The translations under genes and the position numbers were made by a program. A DNA stretch of 58,334 nt. Source: Bacteroidota bacterium. GTDB lineage: Bacteria > Bacteroidota > Bacteroidia > Chitinophagales > Chitinophagaceae. Position 1 is the first letter of the stretch, and the number at the start of each line of letters is the position of its first letter. Positions 17,958 to 27,038 of this stretch are shown in pieces. The stretch spans positions 1 through 58,334 of the forward strand of contig VGGV01000016.1 in the NCBI GenBank assembly GCA_016868455.1, in the 5' to 3' direction. Below the pieces are notes generated by a model. The model did not search any database, was not told where the DNA came from, and saw only the letters and a list, made by a program, of their open reading frames with translations.

Positions 17958-18260
17958 ATCGCAATTTTTTCTGAATAAAGTTACAGGTTGCCGGAATATC
18001 CTGCCCTGATTTTGGTACGGATGCGCCGGGTTGTCTGATTACATTAACGACGTCTTAAAATAGATCAGCGCTGCTTTTGTTTTATATAAACAATAGCGGC
18101 GGCTGATAAAAGGCAAAAATCCTGCCCTTATTGGTGATACCAGAAATTTGCTTATACCTTTGCAGGCAGTTGCCTCCAGAACCGCAGTTCGTACCTGGCT
18201 GATCACACCTGTAGTAAAGAGACGGCGCACTGGCAGGGAAACACAGCACAACCACTGAAA
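17958..18260. promoter_or_regulatory. Divergent intergenic region with the kup promoter and leader
   Basis: This 303-base gap separates two divergent genes. Going right, TTG (18131-18133) and TACCTTTG (18155-18162), spaced 21 bases, fit -33 and -7 elements and leave a leader of about 94 bases before kup. The leader contains the small palindrome AGGCA-GT-TGCCT near its start. Going left, TAACTTTA, on the minus strand about 25-30 bases before the start of the secreted protein gene, is a weaker -7 candidate. No gene is seen in the gap. Confidence 0.45.
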
Positions 18261-20240
18261 GTGAAAGCACCGACCAACAGAGTTACCGCCGCCGGACTGA
18301 TCATAGCACTTGGAATTATTTATGGCGACATCGGAACATCGCCGCTTTATGTGTTCAATTCCATTATTGGCGACAGGGTGGTAAGTGAAGAGCTTATCGC
18401 GGGTACGCTGTCCTGTATCATCTGGACGCTTACCATTCAAACCACCATCAAGTACGTTATTCTAGTACTGCGTGCCGACAACCGGGGGGAAGGCGGCACA
18501 TTTGCTCTGTATGCCCTGGTGAGGCGGAGAAAAAAATGGCTGGTGATTCCCGCCATGATTGGCGGGGCCTCCCTGCTCGCTGATGGCATCATTACTCCCC
18601 CCATTTCCATTACCTCGGCTGTTGAAGGATTAAAAAAACTTCCGGCGCTGGGCATTGAAGACGGCAGCAATACGGTGGTAATAATTGTTCTTACAATCCT
18701 TACGCTTTTCTTTTTCATGCAACAGTTCGGCACCGCCTCCATCGGGTCTATGTTCGGGCCCATGATGTCTGTTTGGTTTACGATGCTGCTTGTCCTGGGA
18801 CTGGTGCATGTATTTGACGATATGGCCATTTTTAAAGCGCTAAACCCATATTATGCGGTCAGTTTTCTTAAGAACTATCCTGAAGGCTATTGGCTGTTGG
18901 GAGCTGTATTTCTATGTACCACCGGTGCCGAGGCATTATACAGCGATTTGGGTCACTGTGGCCGCGGCAATATCCGTTTCTCCTGGATTTATGTGAAAAC
19001 CTGCCTGCTGGTGAATTATGTGGGACAAGGCTCTTACTTGTTATCGCACCGAAAAGACCTGCATATAACAGAAGAAGTTAAAAGCGCTTTAAGCATAAAT
19101 GCCTTTTATGACCTGATGCCTCATTGGTTTATTATCCCCGGTGTGGTAATTGCCACTGCCGCTGCCATTATTGCCAGTCAGTCCATGATATCCGGCGCTT
19201 TCACCCTCATCAGTGAAGCCATGCGGCTGAACCTTTGGCCCAAATTAAGAATACGGTACCCATCCGAAGCAAAAGGCCAGCTATATATACCCGCCATTAA
19301 TTTTATTATGTTCGCGGGGTGCACCGGCGTGGTGTTGTTCTTCCGCAAATCATCCAATATGGAAGCAGCCTATGGCCTTGCCATTATCGTAACCATGCTG
19401 GCCACAACCATACTGTATGCCAACTACCTGGTGCTGCAGCGGGCGAAATCCTATTGGATATACCTTTTCCTTACTGTTTACCTGGTGGTAGAAACCGGCT
19501 ACCTCGTAGCGCTGATGGTGAAGTTTACCCATGGCGGTTATATTACTCTTGTTATTGGTTCTGTCATGTTCTTTGTTATGTATATCTGGTACAGGGCAAG
19601 AAAAATTAAAAACCGCTATGTGGAGTTTGTACGGCTTGAACATTATATACCTAAGATACAGGAGCTGAGCAACGACAAATCAGTACCCAAATATGCCACC
19701 CACCTGGTATATCTTACCAGCGCCAACAATCCCAAGGAAATTGAGCATAAAATCATTTATTCCATTCTTAACAAAAAACCAAAACGGTCCGATATCTACT
19801 GGTTTGTACATGTGGATACCCGAGATGACCCTTATACCTGTGAGTACAAAGTGGAACACATTATACCCAACGATATTATCCGGGTTGATTTCAGGCTGGG
19901 TTTCCGGATGGAACCCCGCATCAACCTGATGTTCCGCAAGGTAGTGGAAGATCTTGTGGCGAATAAAGAAGTCAATATCATGAGCCGTTATGAAAGCCTG
20001 GCCAGCAGCGGTACGGTTGGCAATTTTCAATTTATGGTAATGGAAAAATACCTGAGCCAGGATAATGAGCTCCCCTTTATGGAACGGGTAATCATGAAAT
20101 TCCATTTCTGGCTGAAAGAACACAGCCTGTCTGAAGAAAAAGGGTTTGGGCTGGATGCCGCCAATGTAACAGTGGAAAAATTTCCGCTCATTGTTGCCCC
20201 CGTTACCAACCTGAAACTAAAGAGGGTGAACGAAGATTAG
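18261..20240 (+). CDS. kup: KUP family potassium uptake protein
   Basis: This 659-residue permease is expected to import K+ with protons through the inner membrane. The start is GTG at 18261; no ATG lies close upstream in frame and the conserved N-terminal motif GIIYGDIGTSPLYVF begins 19 residues in, as expected. About 12 membrane segments fill residues 10-445. The charged motif NRGEGGTFALYAL (about 73-85) is intact. The C-terminal 200 residues form the cytoplasmic domain typical of Kup. It stands alone, with its own promoter and a leader of about 94 bases. Confidence 0.95.
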   Translation: MKAPTNRVTAAGLIIALGIIYGDIGTSPLYVFNSIIGDRVVSEELIAGTLSCIIWTLTIQTTIKYVILVLRADNRGEGGTFALYALVRRRKKWLVIPAMIGGASLLADGIITPPISITSAVEGLKKLPALGIEDGSNTVVIIVLTILTLFFFMQQFGTASIGSMFGPMMSVWFTMLLVLGLVHVFDDMAIFKALNPYYAVSFLKNYPEGYWLLGAVFLCTTGAEALYSDLGHCGRGNIRFSWIYVKTCLLVNYVGQGSYLLSHRKDLHITEEVKSALSINAFYDLMPHWFIIPGVVIATAAAIIASQSMISGAFTLISEAMRLNLWPKLRIRYPSEAKGQLYIPAINFIMFAGCTGVVLFFRKSSNMEAAYGLAIIVTMLATTILYANYLVLQRAKSYWIYLFLTVYLVVETGYLVALMVKFTHGGYITLVIGSVMFFVMYIWYRARKIKNRYVEFVRLEHYIPKIQELSNDKSVPKYATHLVYLTSANNPKEIEHKIIYSILNKKPKRSDIYWFVHVDTRDDPYTCEYKVEHIIPNDIIRVDFRLGFRMEPRINLMFRKVVEDLVANKEVNIMSRYESLASSGTVGNFQFMVMEKYLSQDNELPFMERVIMKFHFWLKEHSLSEEKGFGLDAANVTVEKFPLIVAPVTNLKLKRVNED

Positions 20241-20314
20241 CCATCAGGGCTGCATAAAACGGGTGGTTTACACCAGATAAAGTTTCTTTACTTTCAGGTA
20301 CCAAAATCAATTTC

Positions 20315-21103
20315 TTGCCTCCCTTTATCTGGTATATTATTGGCGGTATTGCCGTTCTTTCCCTGGTGGCTTATTTCCTGCAGGAAAAATTCATCTTCAA
20401 ACCCGAAAAACTAAAGCAGGATTTTGAGTTTAAATACGACGCTCCCTTCAGAGAATATTTTTTTGATATAGAACCCGGCGTTCGTATTAACGGGCTGCAT
20501 TTTTACCGTGAGAACCCCAAGGGCCTGATCCTTTATTTTCATGGCAATACCCGGAGTATAAAAGGCTGGGCCCGCTACGCCAAAGATTTTTACCGGTATG
20601 ATTATGATGTGGTGCTGGTGGATTACCGTGGCTTTGGTAAAAGCACCGGCAAACGAAGTGAGAAAGAAATGCTGAGCGATATGCAGTTTGTCTATAACCG
20701 GCTGAAAGAAAAATATACCGAAGACCATCTGATTATTTACGGTCGCAGCATGGGCAGCGGCTTTGCCACCAAACTGGCCTCCGACAATAATCCCCGCTAC
20801 CTGATCCTGGATGCCCCCTATTACAGCTTCCGGAAGGTAGTGGAAAGGTTTTTACCGGTTTTACCTGTACGGATTGTGCTCCGGTTCCAGCTGCGGACAG
20901 ACAAATGGATAGCAGGAGTAAAATGCCATACCTATATTATACACGGCACCAAAGACTGGCTGATACCCTTCCGCCACAGCGTGGCGCTTCAAAAAATCAA
21001 TCCGAACAAAATCACCCTGATACGGATACAGGGAGGCGGACATAACAACCTTTCTTCTTTTGATGAATATCATAATTTCATCAGGGATATTTTAAAATAC
21101 TGA
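20315..21103 (+). CDS. Membrane-anchored alpha/beta hydrolase, copy 1
   Basis: The 262-residue protein has an N-terminal membrane anchor (about residues 3-22) and an alpha/beta hydrolase fold. The nucleophile elbow is GRSMGSG (about 143-149), the acid is in HGTKDWLIP (about 211-219) and the catalytic His is in GGGHNNL near 245. YFHGNTRSIKGW carries the oxyanion-hole HG. The start is a TTG; no in-frame ATG fits, so the start is uncertain. The downstream gene is a paralogue 6 bases away. The substrate is unknown; the family is often called serine aminopeptidase or esterase-like. Confidence 0.8.
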   Translation: MPPFIWYIIGGIAVLSLVAYFLQEKFIFKPEKLKQDFEFKYDAPFREYFFDIEPGVRINGLHFYRENPKGLILYFHGNTRSIKGWARYAKDFYRYDYDVVLVDYRGFGKSTGKRSEKEMLSDMQFVYNRLKEKYTEDHLIIYGRSMGSGFATKLASDNNPRYLILDAPYYSFRKVVERFLPVLPVRIVLRFQLRTDKWIAGVKCHTYIIHGTKDWLIPFRHSVALQKINPNKITLIRIQGGGHNNLSSFDEYHNFIRDILKY

Positions 21104-21109
21104 CCGACC

Positions 21110-21931
21110 ATGAAGAATCCGGGTTTTGCAAAAGGATGGAAATGGCTGAGGATGATTGCCAGCATTTATGTACTGGGAGGTGTAGCCTTGTATTTCCTTC
21201 AGGATTATATTCTTTTTCACCCGGTAACACTTAAAAGAGATCACCCGTATAAATTTCCTGAACCCCACCGCGACATCAGCATTCCCGTAAATAATGAAGA
21301 TACCCTGAACCTGGTTGATTTTTTTTCAACTGATACCATTACCCGTGGTATTGTGCTGTATTTTCATGGCAATAAAAAAAACATTTCCTGGTACTCCAAA
21401 TACATCCCGTACTTTACCCGGCATGGCTATCAGGTACTGATGATTGATTATCCCGGTTATGGAAAAAGCAGGGGCAGGCTTACCGAACAGAAACTGTATG
21501 ACTGGGCACTGCAAGTTTATAAACTGGCCATCAGTCGTTTTCCTGCCGACAGTATTATTATTTATGGCAAAAGCATGGGAACGGGTATAGCGGCACAGCT
21601 TGCTTCGGTAAGAGACTGTAAAAGGCTCATATTGGAAACGCCGTATTATGATTTTCCTGAAGTGATCAGGCACTACCTGCCTGTGTATCCCGTTCGCTGG
21701 ATGCTTCATTATCAACTGCCTACCTGGCAGTACTTGCAAAATGTTTCAGCTCCCGTCACCATTTTTCACGGCACAAAAGACCGGGTCATAGTATATAAAA
21801 ATGCAAAGCGGCTGAAACCTTTTTTTAAAGACCCGGATGAGCTGATTACCCTCAAAGGCGGGGGCCATAATAACTTATTTACCTATCCTGAAACCATACT
21901 CAAACTGGACTCCCTGCTGCATCTGCCATAA
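21110..21931 (+). CDS. Membrane-anchored alpha/beta hydrolase, copy 2
   Basis: This is a 273-residue paralogue of the protein encoded immediately upstream and belongs to the same operon. It has an N-terminal membrane segment (about 14-31), the HG motif YFHGNKKNISWY, the nucleophile elbow GKSMGTG (about 152-158), the acid in HGTKDRVIV and the catalytic His in GGGHNNLF. The two copies keep the same catalytic layout but differ in most other positions, so the duplication is old. The substrate is unknown. Both products are likely anchored at the inner membrane. Confidence 0.8.
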   Translation: MKNPGFAKGWKWLRMIASIYVLGGVALYFLQDYILFHPVTLKRDHPYKFPEPHRDISIPVNNEDTLNLVDFFSTDTITRGIVLYFHGNKKNISWYSKYIPYFTRHGYQVLMIDYPGYGKSRGRLTEQKLYDWALQVYKLAISRFPADSIIIYGKSMGTGIAAQLASVRDCKRLILETPYYDFPEVIRHYLPVYPVRWMLHYQLPTWQYLQNVSAPVTIFHGTKDRVIVYKNAKRLKPFFKDPDELITLKGGGHNNLFTYPETILKLDSLLHLP

Positions 21932-21971
21932 ATACCTCAAAAGTGGTATTGACCCCCGCTGAAGGTTATTC

Positions 21972-21979
21972 TACTTTTG
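21972..21979 (+). promoter_or_regulatory. Probable -7 element (TACTTTTG) four bases before an ATG
   Basis: TACTTTTG fits TAnnTTTG and ends four bases before the ATG at 21984. It predicts a near-leaderless transcript with the same geometry as at glyA. Confidence 0.45.
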
Positions 21980-21983
21980 TACC

Positions 21984-22535
21984 ATGAAACACCTTATCCT
22001 GGTCGGACTGTTGTTGGGCAGTGCCTGTGTATTTTCACAGGAACCCCTCTCCTACAGCCGGATGCTGGAGAATACAAGGGAAATTGATCTGGCAGACAGT
22101 CTTCAGTTTGATACCAGCCCGGCAGAAGTAGTTGCCCTTGACAGTTTCACCGTTAAAAAATGGTTTGCTCATGTGTTGCCTGCCAATGCAGGTAATAAAT
22201 TTAAAAACCGGAGGTTTTCGCTGGCAGGAAAAATTACACAACAGCCAAATTTTGACCTGTTGCTACTGTTAGAAGAAAAAAAAAGCGACAGCACCGGTAT
22301 GCAGGTTATTTATCTTATTTCAGTAAAGAAGAATGGCGATTATATTGCTTCACTGAAAGCCGCAGCCGGCGGAACGAAGAAGCGAACAGGTTTTAATATC
22401 TCATCCTGCCTGTACAGGGATTACAAGATCGTTCAGGACTCCCGGATCACTATTGACGACAAAGCCTATTATGATATGGCTTATTACAAAATCAACAGCG
22501 GTGGCAGGTTTGTCAGTTACCCGAAATTTGATTAA
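21984..22535 (+). CDS. Secreted protein of unknown function
   Basis: The 183-residue product starts with a clear signal peptide (MKHLILVGLLLGSACVFSQ). The mature part is mixed alpha/beta, with a strand-rich middle (FDLLLLLEEKKSDSTGMQV onward). I recognise no domain. Its last four bases overlap the stop codon of the convergent LD-carboxypeptidase gene. The gene appears to have its own promoter, separate from the hydrolase pair. Confidence 0.65.
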   Translation: MKHLILVGLLLGSACVFSQEPLSYSRMLENTREIDLADSLQFDTSPAEVVALDSFTVKKWFAHVLPANAGNKFKNRRFSLAGKITQQPNFDLLLLLEEKKSDSTGMQVIYLISVKKNGDYIASLKAAAGGTKKRTGFNISSCLYRDYKIVQDSRITIDDKAYYDMAYYKINSGGRFVSYPKFD

Positions 22536-23446
22536 TCACACTCCTCCAGTACCACTTTTTTCTCATTCACCTTAAACCGGTGCCTTACGCCTACTTTAAG
22601 GGCATAGTTTTTATCGGAATGGCTGACAGGAAAGTCAAAGCAAACCGGGTAATCGTACTCCTTTACAATATTCCATAAAATTTCATGCAGGGGCAGGCCA
22701 AAGGGCCTTTCCGTATCTTTATTGTCCGTGAATATGCCGAATATTAATCCGTTCAGTTTATCCAGCTTGCCCGCTCTTTTCAGTTGCCGCATCATCCGGT
22801 CAATATTGTAAAGATGTTCGCCCACATCTTCAATAAACAGGATCCTGCCCTTTGTTTTGCAATCAGAACCGGTACCCACCAAATGGGCCAGTATGGCCAG
22901 GTTACCTCCCACCAGTTCACCTTCTTCACCGCCCTTGCGGTTAAACTCATTTCCGGAAACAGTATAGGACAGTTTCTTTCCTTCCAAGGCATCTTTTAAC
23001 GACAACACATACTCGTTGCCGGCGCCCCCGTTATTAAAAGCGACCGCCATGGGTGAGTGCAGGGTGGAAATGTAATAATTGGAATAAATATGCGAATGCA
23101 GCACGGTAATATCGCTGTAGCCCATTATCCATTTGGGATTTTTCCTGAACTTTTTAAAGCGGATGCTCTCTATGATCCTGCCTGTTCCATAGCCGCCTCT
23201 TGCACAAAGCACGGCATTCACTTCATCATCGTCCAGCATTTGCTGAAGATCAGTCAGCCGCTCTTCATCGGTGCCCGAGAAATAATTCTCCGAATTACTT
23301 TTTACCGTTTTGCCAGCTTTTATTTTATATCCCCATTCCTGCAAAGTATTGATGCAGGCAAGGGTCTTTTCCTCATCCATATAACCGGCCGGGCAAATAA
23401 GGCCAATAGTATCTCCTTTTTTCAAGTAAGGCGGTGTTTCGATCAT
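22532..23446 (-). CDS. Muramoyltetrapeptide (LD-) carboxypeptidase, peptidase family S66
   Basis: This 304-residue serine peptidase would trim the terminal D-amino acid from murein tetrapeptides during peptidoglycan recycling. The family features are present: an N-terminal GDTIGLICPAG, ARGGYGTGRII before the nucleophile, the nucleophile Ser in MGYSDITVLH (about 112-121), the Glu region in GRILFIEDVGEH and the catalytic His in FPVSHSDKNYAL near the C-terminus. No signal peptide is seen, so it is probably cytoplasmic, as LdcA is. It overlaps the convergent upstream gene by four bases. Confidence 0.9.
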   Translation of the reverse strand: MIETPPYLKKGDTIGLICPAGYMDEEKTLACINTLQEWGYKIKAGKTVKSNSENYFSGTDEERLTDLQQMLDDDEVNAVLCARGGYGTGRIIESIRFKKFRKNPKWIMGYSDITVLHSHIYSNYYISTLHSPMAVAFNNGGAGNEYVLSLKDALEGKKLSYTVSGNEFNRKGGEEGELVGGNLAILAHLVGTGSDCKTKGRILFIEDVGEHLYNIDRMMRQLKRAGKLDKLNGLIFGIFTDNKDTERPFGLPLHEILWNIVKEYDYPVCFDFPVSHSDKNYALKVGVRHRFKVNEKKVVLEECD

Positions 23447-23542
23447 AACATTATTTGAATGATAAAGTTATTGTAAATCACTCATTTTGGGAATGGCCTG
23501 CATTACGGTATTTTTGCTGGCTATTAAAGAAAGGTTGTATTA

Positions 23543-25675
23543 ATGATTAATCCCAAACGATATTTGGTTACCGCCGCCCTGCCCTATGCCAACGGCCCCC
23601 TGCATATCGGCCATATCGCCGGCTGTTACCTGCCTTCGGATATTTATGTCCGCTACCAGCGGGCGCAGCAAAGGGATATCAAATATATCTGCGCCAGCGA
23701 TGAGCATGGTGTACCTATCACCATCAGGGCCCTGAAGGAAGGAGTAAGCCCCCAGCAGATAGTGGATAAATACCATGCGCTGATGAAGGAAACTTTTTCA
23801 CAACTCGGCATTTCCTTTGATATTTATTCCCGTACTTCCGGTAAGACACATCATGACACCTCATCTGCTTTTTTCAAAAAACTGTATGATGATGGTTTGT
23901 TTGAAGAAAAAGAGACCGAACAGTATTATGATGAAGAAACAAAAACCTTTCTTGCCGACCGTTATATAACCGGCACCTGTCCCGTATGCGCCAACCCCAA
24001 TGCGTATGGCGACCAGTGCGAAAAATGTGGTTCATCATTAAGTCCTGAGCAACTGATAAACCCCCGCAGCATGCTGAGTGATGCGGTACCGGTGAAAAAG
24101 AAAACCAGGCATTGGTATTTCCCGCTGCAGCGGTATGAACCCTGGTTGAAAGAATGGATACTGCAGGGGCACACCGAATGGAAGAATAATGTATTTGGCC
24201 AGTGCAAAAGCTGGCTGGAAAGCGGGCTGCAGAGCAGGGCTATGACAAGGGACAGTAACTGGGGCGTGAAGGTGCCGCTGCCGGATGCCGAAGGAAAAGT
24301 ATTGTATGTGTGGTTTGATGCGCCCATCGGTTATATCAGCGCCACCAAAGAACTGACTGATCAATGGGCGGATTACTGGTGCAGGGAAGACCTGGCTGCC
24401 GGACAGGCAGGTACAAAGCTGGTACACTTTATCGGAAAAGACAATATTGTTTTTCACTGCATCATTTTTCCTGCCATGCTGAAGGCGCATGGCGGTTTTG
24501 TGCTGCCGGATAATGTGCCGGCCAATGAATTTCTGAATATCGAAGGGGATAAAGTGAGCACCAGCCGCAACTGGGCCGTATGGGTGCATGAATACCTGAA
24601 AGATTTTCCCGGATGTGAAGATGTGCTGCGCTATGTGCTTTGCGCCAACGCACCGGAAACCAAGGATAATGATTTTACCTGGAAAGATTTCCAGGACCGT
24701 AACAACAATGAACTGGTGGCTGTGTTCGGCAATTTTGTGAACCGCACATTTGTGCTGATGCACAAACTCTGCGGCGGTAAAGTACCCAAACTGCATGAAG
24801 AGATACTGGATGAGGCTGATAAAGCCATGATTGCTGAATTTCAGAATACAAAAGCAGAAGAGCAGTCAGCGCTGGAATTTTATCATTTCAGGGATGCCCT
24901 GTTCCAGGTTATTGAACTGTCAAGAAAAGGCAATCAGTATTTGCAGAAGAAAGAACCCTGGAAAAAAGTTCCGGGCGGTAAGATACAAGCCACAAGCGCC
25001 GAAAATCAGAAACTGATAGATAATTGCATCCATATTTGTCTGCAACTGACGGCCAATCTTGCTGTGCTGATCAACCCATTCCTTCCGGGCACCGCAAAGA
25101 AAATGCTGTATATGATGAAAGTGGTGGATAAAATGCTGGATTGGGAAAATGCCGGAAAACCCAACCTGCTGCGTGTGGGTTACAGTCTTCGTCCCCCTGA
25201 ACTGCTTTTCAGGAAAATTGAAGATGAGGAAATAAAAGCACAGGTTGAAAAGCTTAAGGCTGGTCTTGTAAAACCTGCAACAATAAAAAAAATGGAAGAA
25301 ACAAAATCAACAGGTAATCCTTCCTCCGATAAATCTTCGGCAGGCAAGCCAGAGATCGTTTATGACGACTTTGCCAAACTGGAAATGAAAGCCGCTACCG
25401 TCGTTGCCTGCGAAAAAGTAAAAAATGCTGATAAACTCCTGAAACTGGAAGTTGATCTTGGTGCAGAGAAAAGGACCATTGTTTCAGGTATTGCACAACA
25501 CTATACGCCCGAAGAGATGGTGGGAAAGCAGGTGATTGTAGTTACCAACCTTGCCCCCCGCAAAATGAAAGGCATCGAAAGTCAGGGCATGATATTGACT
25601 GCCGAAGACAGTGATGGCAAACTGCAATTACTAAAACCGGAGAACCCGGTTAGCCCCGGGTCAGTTGTAAGCTGA
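23543..25675 (+). CDS. metG: Methionyl-tRNA synthetase
   Basis: MetG charges tRNA-Met for initiation and elongation. The 710-residue protein has the HIGH motif at 21-24 (PLHIGHIAG), a zinc knuckle with CPVC and CEKC (about 148-165), and the signature loop as KVSTS near 337. A C-terminal EMAP/Arc1p-like tRNA-binding domain (about 600-710) lies after a Ser/Lys-rich linker. An extra heptapeptide LAAGQAG at 284-290, between ED and [11 protein letters not shown], comes from a 21-nt palindromic repeat. It lies just before a conserved active-site segment, so the enzyme must tolerate it. Confidence 0.97.
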   Translation: MINPKRYLVTAALPYANGPLHIGHIAGCYLPSDIYVRYQRAQQRDIKYICASDEHGVPITIRALKEGVSPQQIVDKYHALMKETFSQLGISFDIYSRTSGKTHHDTSSAFFKKLYDDGLFEEKETEQYYDEETKTFLADRYITGTCPVCANPNAYGDQCEKCGSSLSPEQLINPRSMLSDAVPVKKKTRHWYFPLQRYEPWLKEWILQGHTEWKNNVFGQCKSWLESGLQSRAMTRDSNWGVKVPLPDAEGKVLYVWFDAPIGYISATKELTDQWADYWCREDLAAGQAGTKLVHFIGKDNIVFHCIIFPAMLKAHGGFVLPDNVPANEFLNIEGDKVSTSRNWAVWVHEYLKDFPGCEDVLRYVLCANAPETKDNDFTWKDFQDRNNNELVAVFGNFVNRTFVLMHKLCGGKVPKLHEEILDEADKAMIAEFQNTKAEEQSALEFYHFRDALFQVIELSRKGNQYLQKKEPWKKVPGGKIQATSAENQKLIDNCIHICLQLTANLAVLINPFLPGTAKKMLYMMKVVDKMLDWENAGKPNLLRVGYSLRPPELLFRKIEDEEIKAQVEKLKAGLVKPATIKKMEETKSTGNPSSDKSSAGKPEIVYDDFAKLEMKAATVVACEKVKNADKLLKLEVDLGAEKRTIVSGIAQHYTPEEMVGKQVIVVTNLAPRKMKGIESQGMILTAEDSDGKLQLLKPENPVSPGSVVS
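24392..24412 (+). repeat. 21-nt palindromic element inside metG
   Basis: The element begins CTGGCTGCCGGACAGG and encodes LAAGQAG in frame. It is one of five related copies in the window (also in rsmH, murC and twice in queA). Confidence 0.75.
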
Positions 25676-25808
25676 TGGATGAACAGAATATTTTAACCGC
25701 TCTGCCTTTTTTCACTACAATGTTTTTAGCATCCGTGGCTAAAGTGGTTAAATAATGCCTGCCATATCGAAGGCATTGTATATCTTTTACCTGCCTTAAC
25801 CTTTCCGT

Positions 25809-26652
25809 ATGATAACAGCCTGCCGGTACCGGAAATATTTTTCCCTGTCTTTGTTTTTCTTTTTTTATTCCCTGACCGCAGTTGCTCAAACCCAGGAAGA
25901 GTTTGATCAAAGGCTGACGGAGATATACACCGTTAATACTACCGATAAAAAAAAGGTGCTGACGATGGCCAAAGAGCTTTACAACATGGCTGAAAAGAAA
26001 AAAAGAGCTTCAGACCATCACCAACTATTACATGCTGAAAAACCTTTTTGAGAATATAACGCCGGATGCGGCGCTGGCCAAAACCTGCGCAGAAAGAGCC
26101 GACAGGCTTACCAGGGAATCAGTAGGTAAAGAAGTACCCAAAGCCGATTACGGAAGCGACAGTATGAATCTATGGTATAACACCCTGTATCCCGGTCTGT
26201 ACGAAACCAAGAACCCGGACAATGCCAAAAAAGCCCTTGCCTTCCTGGATACATACACTTCTTTCCGCACTATGGCCAACTACACCGGCATTGCCTATGC
26301 CTTTGAAAGAAACGGTGATTTTGAAAATGCCCGCAAATATTATTTACATGCACTCAGCTTTGCGGGTGATGAGAAAAATGAACATGTTTCTTATCTCTAC
26401 TATATTCTTTTCCTGACCCGCTCAGGCGATTACCTGAAAGCGGAGGAACTGATAAAAAAGATTGAGGGTCTGGCTCAAACCGCTTCTACTGATATTCTGA
26501 GGATGTCGTACCGCAATGAGGCTTTATCGGCGCATACATTATACTATTATTACATCGGCGATTATGAATCGTATGTAAAATCATCTGAACTGCAAAACAG
26601 GGAGCCGTGGAGTTCTTCCGCAGCGCTGTTCCAGCCTGTTAAATTAAACTGA
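25809..26652 (+). pseudogene. Frameshifted, 3'-truncated secreted TPR-like protein
   Basis: The first frame (25809-26051) encodes a signal peptide and the start of a helical protein (AQTQEEFDQRLTEIYTVNT). The second frame (+1 relative to it) continues the same protein as ELQTITNYYMLKNLFENIT. The switch maps to a run of seven A at 25998-26004; with one A fewer the reading becomes continuous. The helical repeats (YTGIAYAFERNGDFENARKYY, then LTRSGDYLKAEELIKKI) look like TPRs. After about 26600 the frame is the antisense of a PAS-gene remnant, so the native C-terminus is lost. The frameshift could be a sequencing error, but the 3' junction is not explained that way. Confidence 0.65.
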
Positions 26653-26780
26653 AGGTCGGTTTGAATAACCACATGCTGGCGGGTCGTAAATACCTGTGGA
26701 TCTACTACCGCCCGGTGGGCAACGGATAAATAATCAGCGTGTAATCCCTTTACAAAACGTAAAGCGTTTGCCTGGTTCAT
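26604..26780 (-). pseudogene. 5' remnant of a PAS-domain protein, inverted against the TPR remnant
   Basis: The minus-strand frame starting at 26780 (MNQANALRFVKGLHADYLS) runs into VVIQTDLQFNLTGWNSAAE followed by ELHG. This closely fits the start of a PAS domain (TDL-F-I-WN-AAE-LYG). Similarity stops at about 26604, where the sequence becomes the antisense of the TPR gene. Only about 59 residues remain, so the gene is broken. The parent was probably a PAS sensor or histidine kinase. Confidence 0.5.
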
Positions 26781-27038
26781 AGTATTGGATTAGTTGGTTC
26801 TACATAATGCCGGCTTAAAATAGAAAAAATACAATTAAAAAAAATCTATGGTATTGAAATGTTACGGGAGTTTCGTAAAACCCCGGGGCAAAAATCGTTT
26901 TTTTACGGCTGGCTAATGGTATCCTATTACCGGCCAAAGAAGCCGGTTAACTTCCTTACTGTCAAGAGGAAATATCTACTTTAGTAAAAACTACTACCTT
27001 CGGACAGTAAATAGTTGCATAACTAACTAATCAAGGGT
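26781..27038. other. Intergenic region before the beta-oxidation gene
   Basis: No gene is seen. TACTTTAG (from 26979) and TACCTTCG (from 26996) are weak -7 candidates about 50 and 35 bases before the ATG at 27039. The remainder is A/T-rich without notable hairpins. Confidence 0.35.

Noticed and set aside
18163-18260. A c-di-AMP riboswitch before kup
   Set aside because: The conserved motifs of that riboswitch were not found by eye.
24038-24796. A 252-residue open frame antisense to metG
   Set aside because: It lies wholly opposite a conserved enzyme gene and resembles no protein; a shadow frame.
25754-25777. AATGCCT/AGGCATT stem as the metG terminator
   Set aside because: Seven-pair stem with a 10-base loop and no direct U-run; too weak to call.
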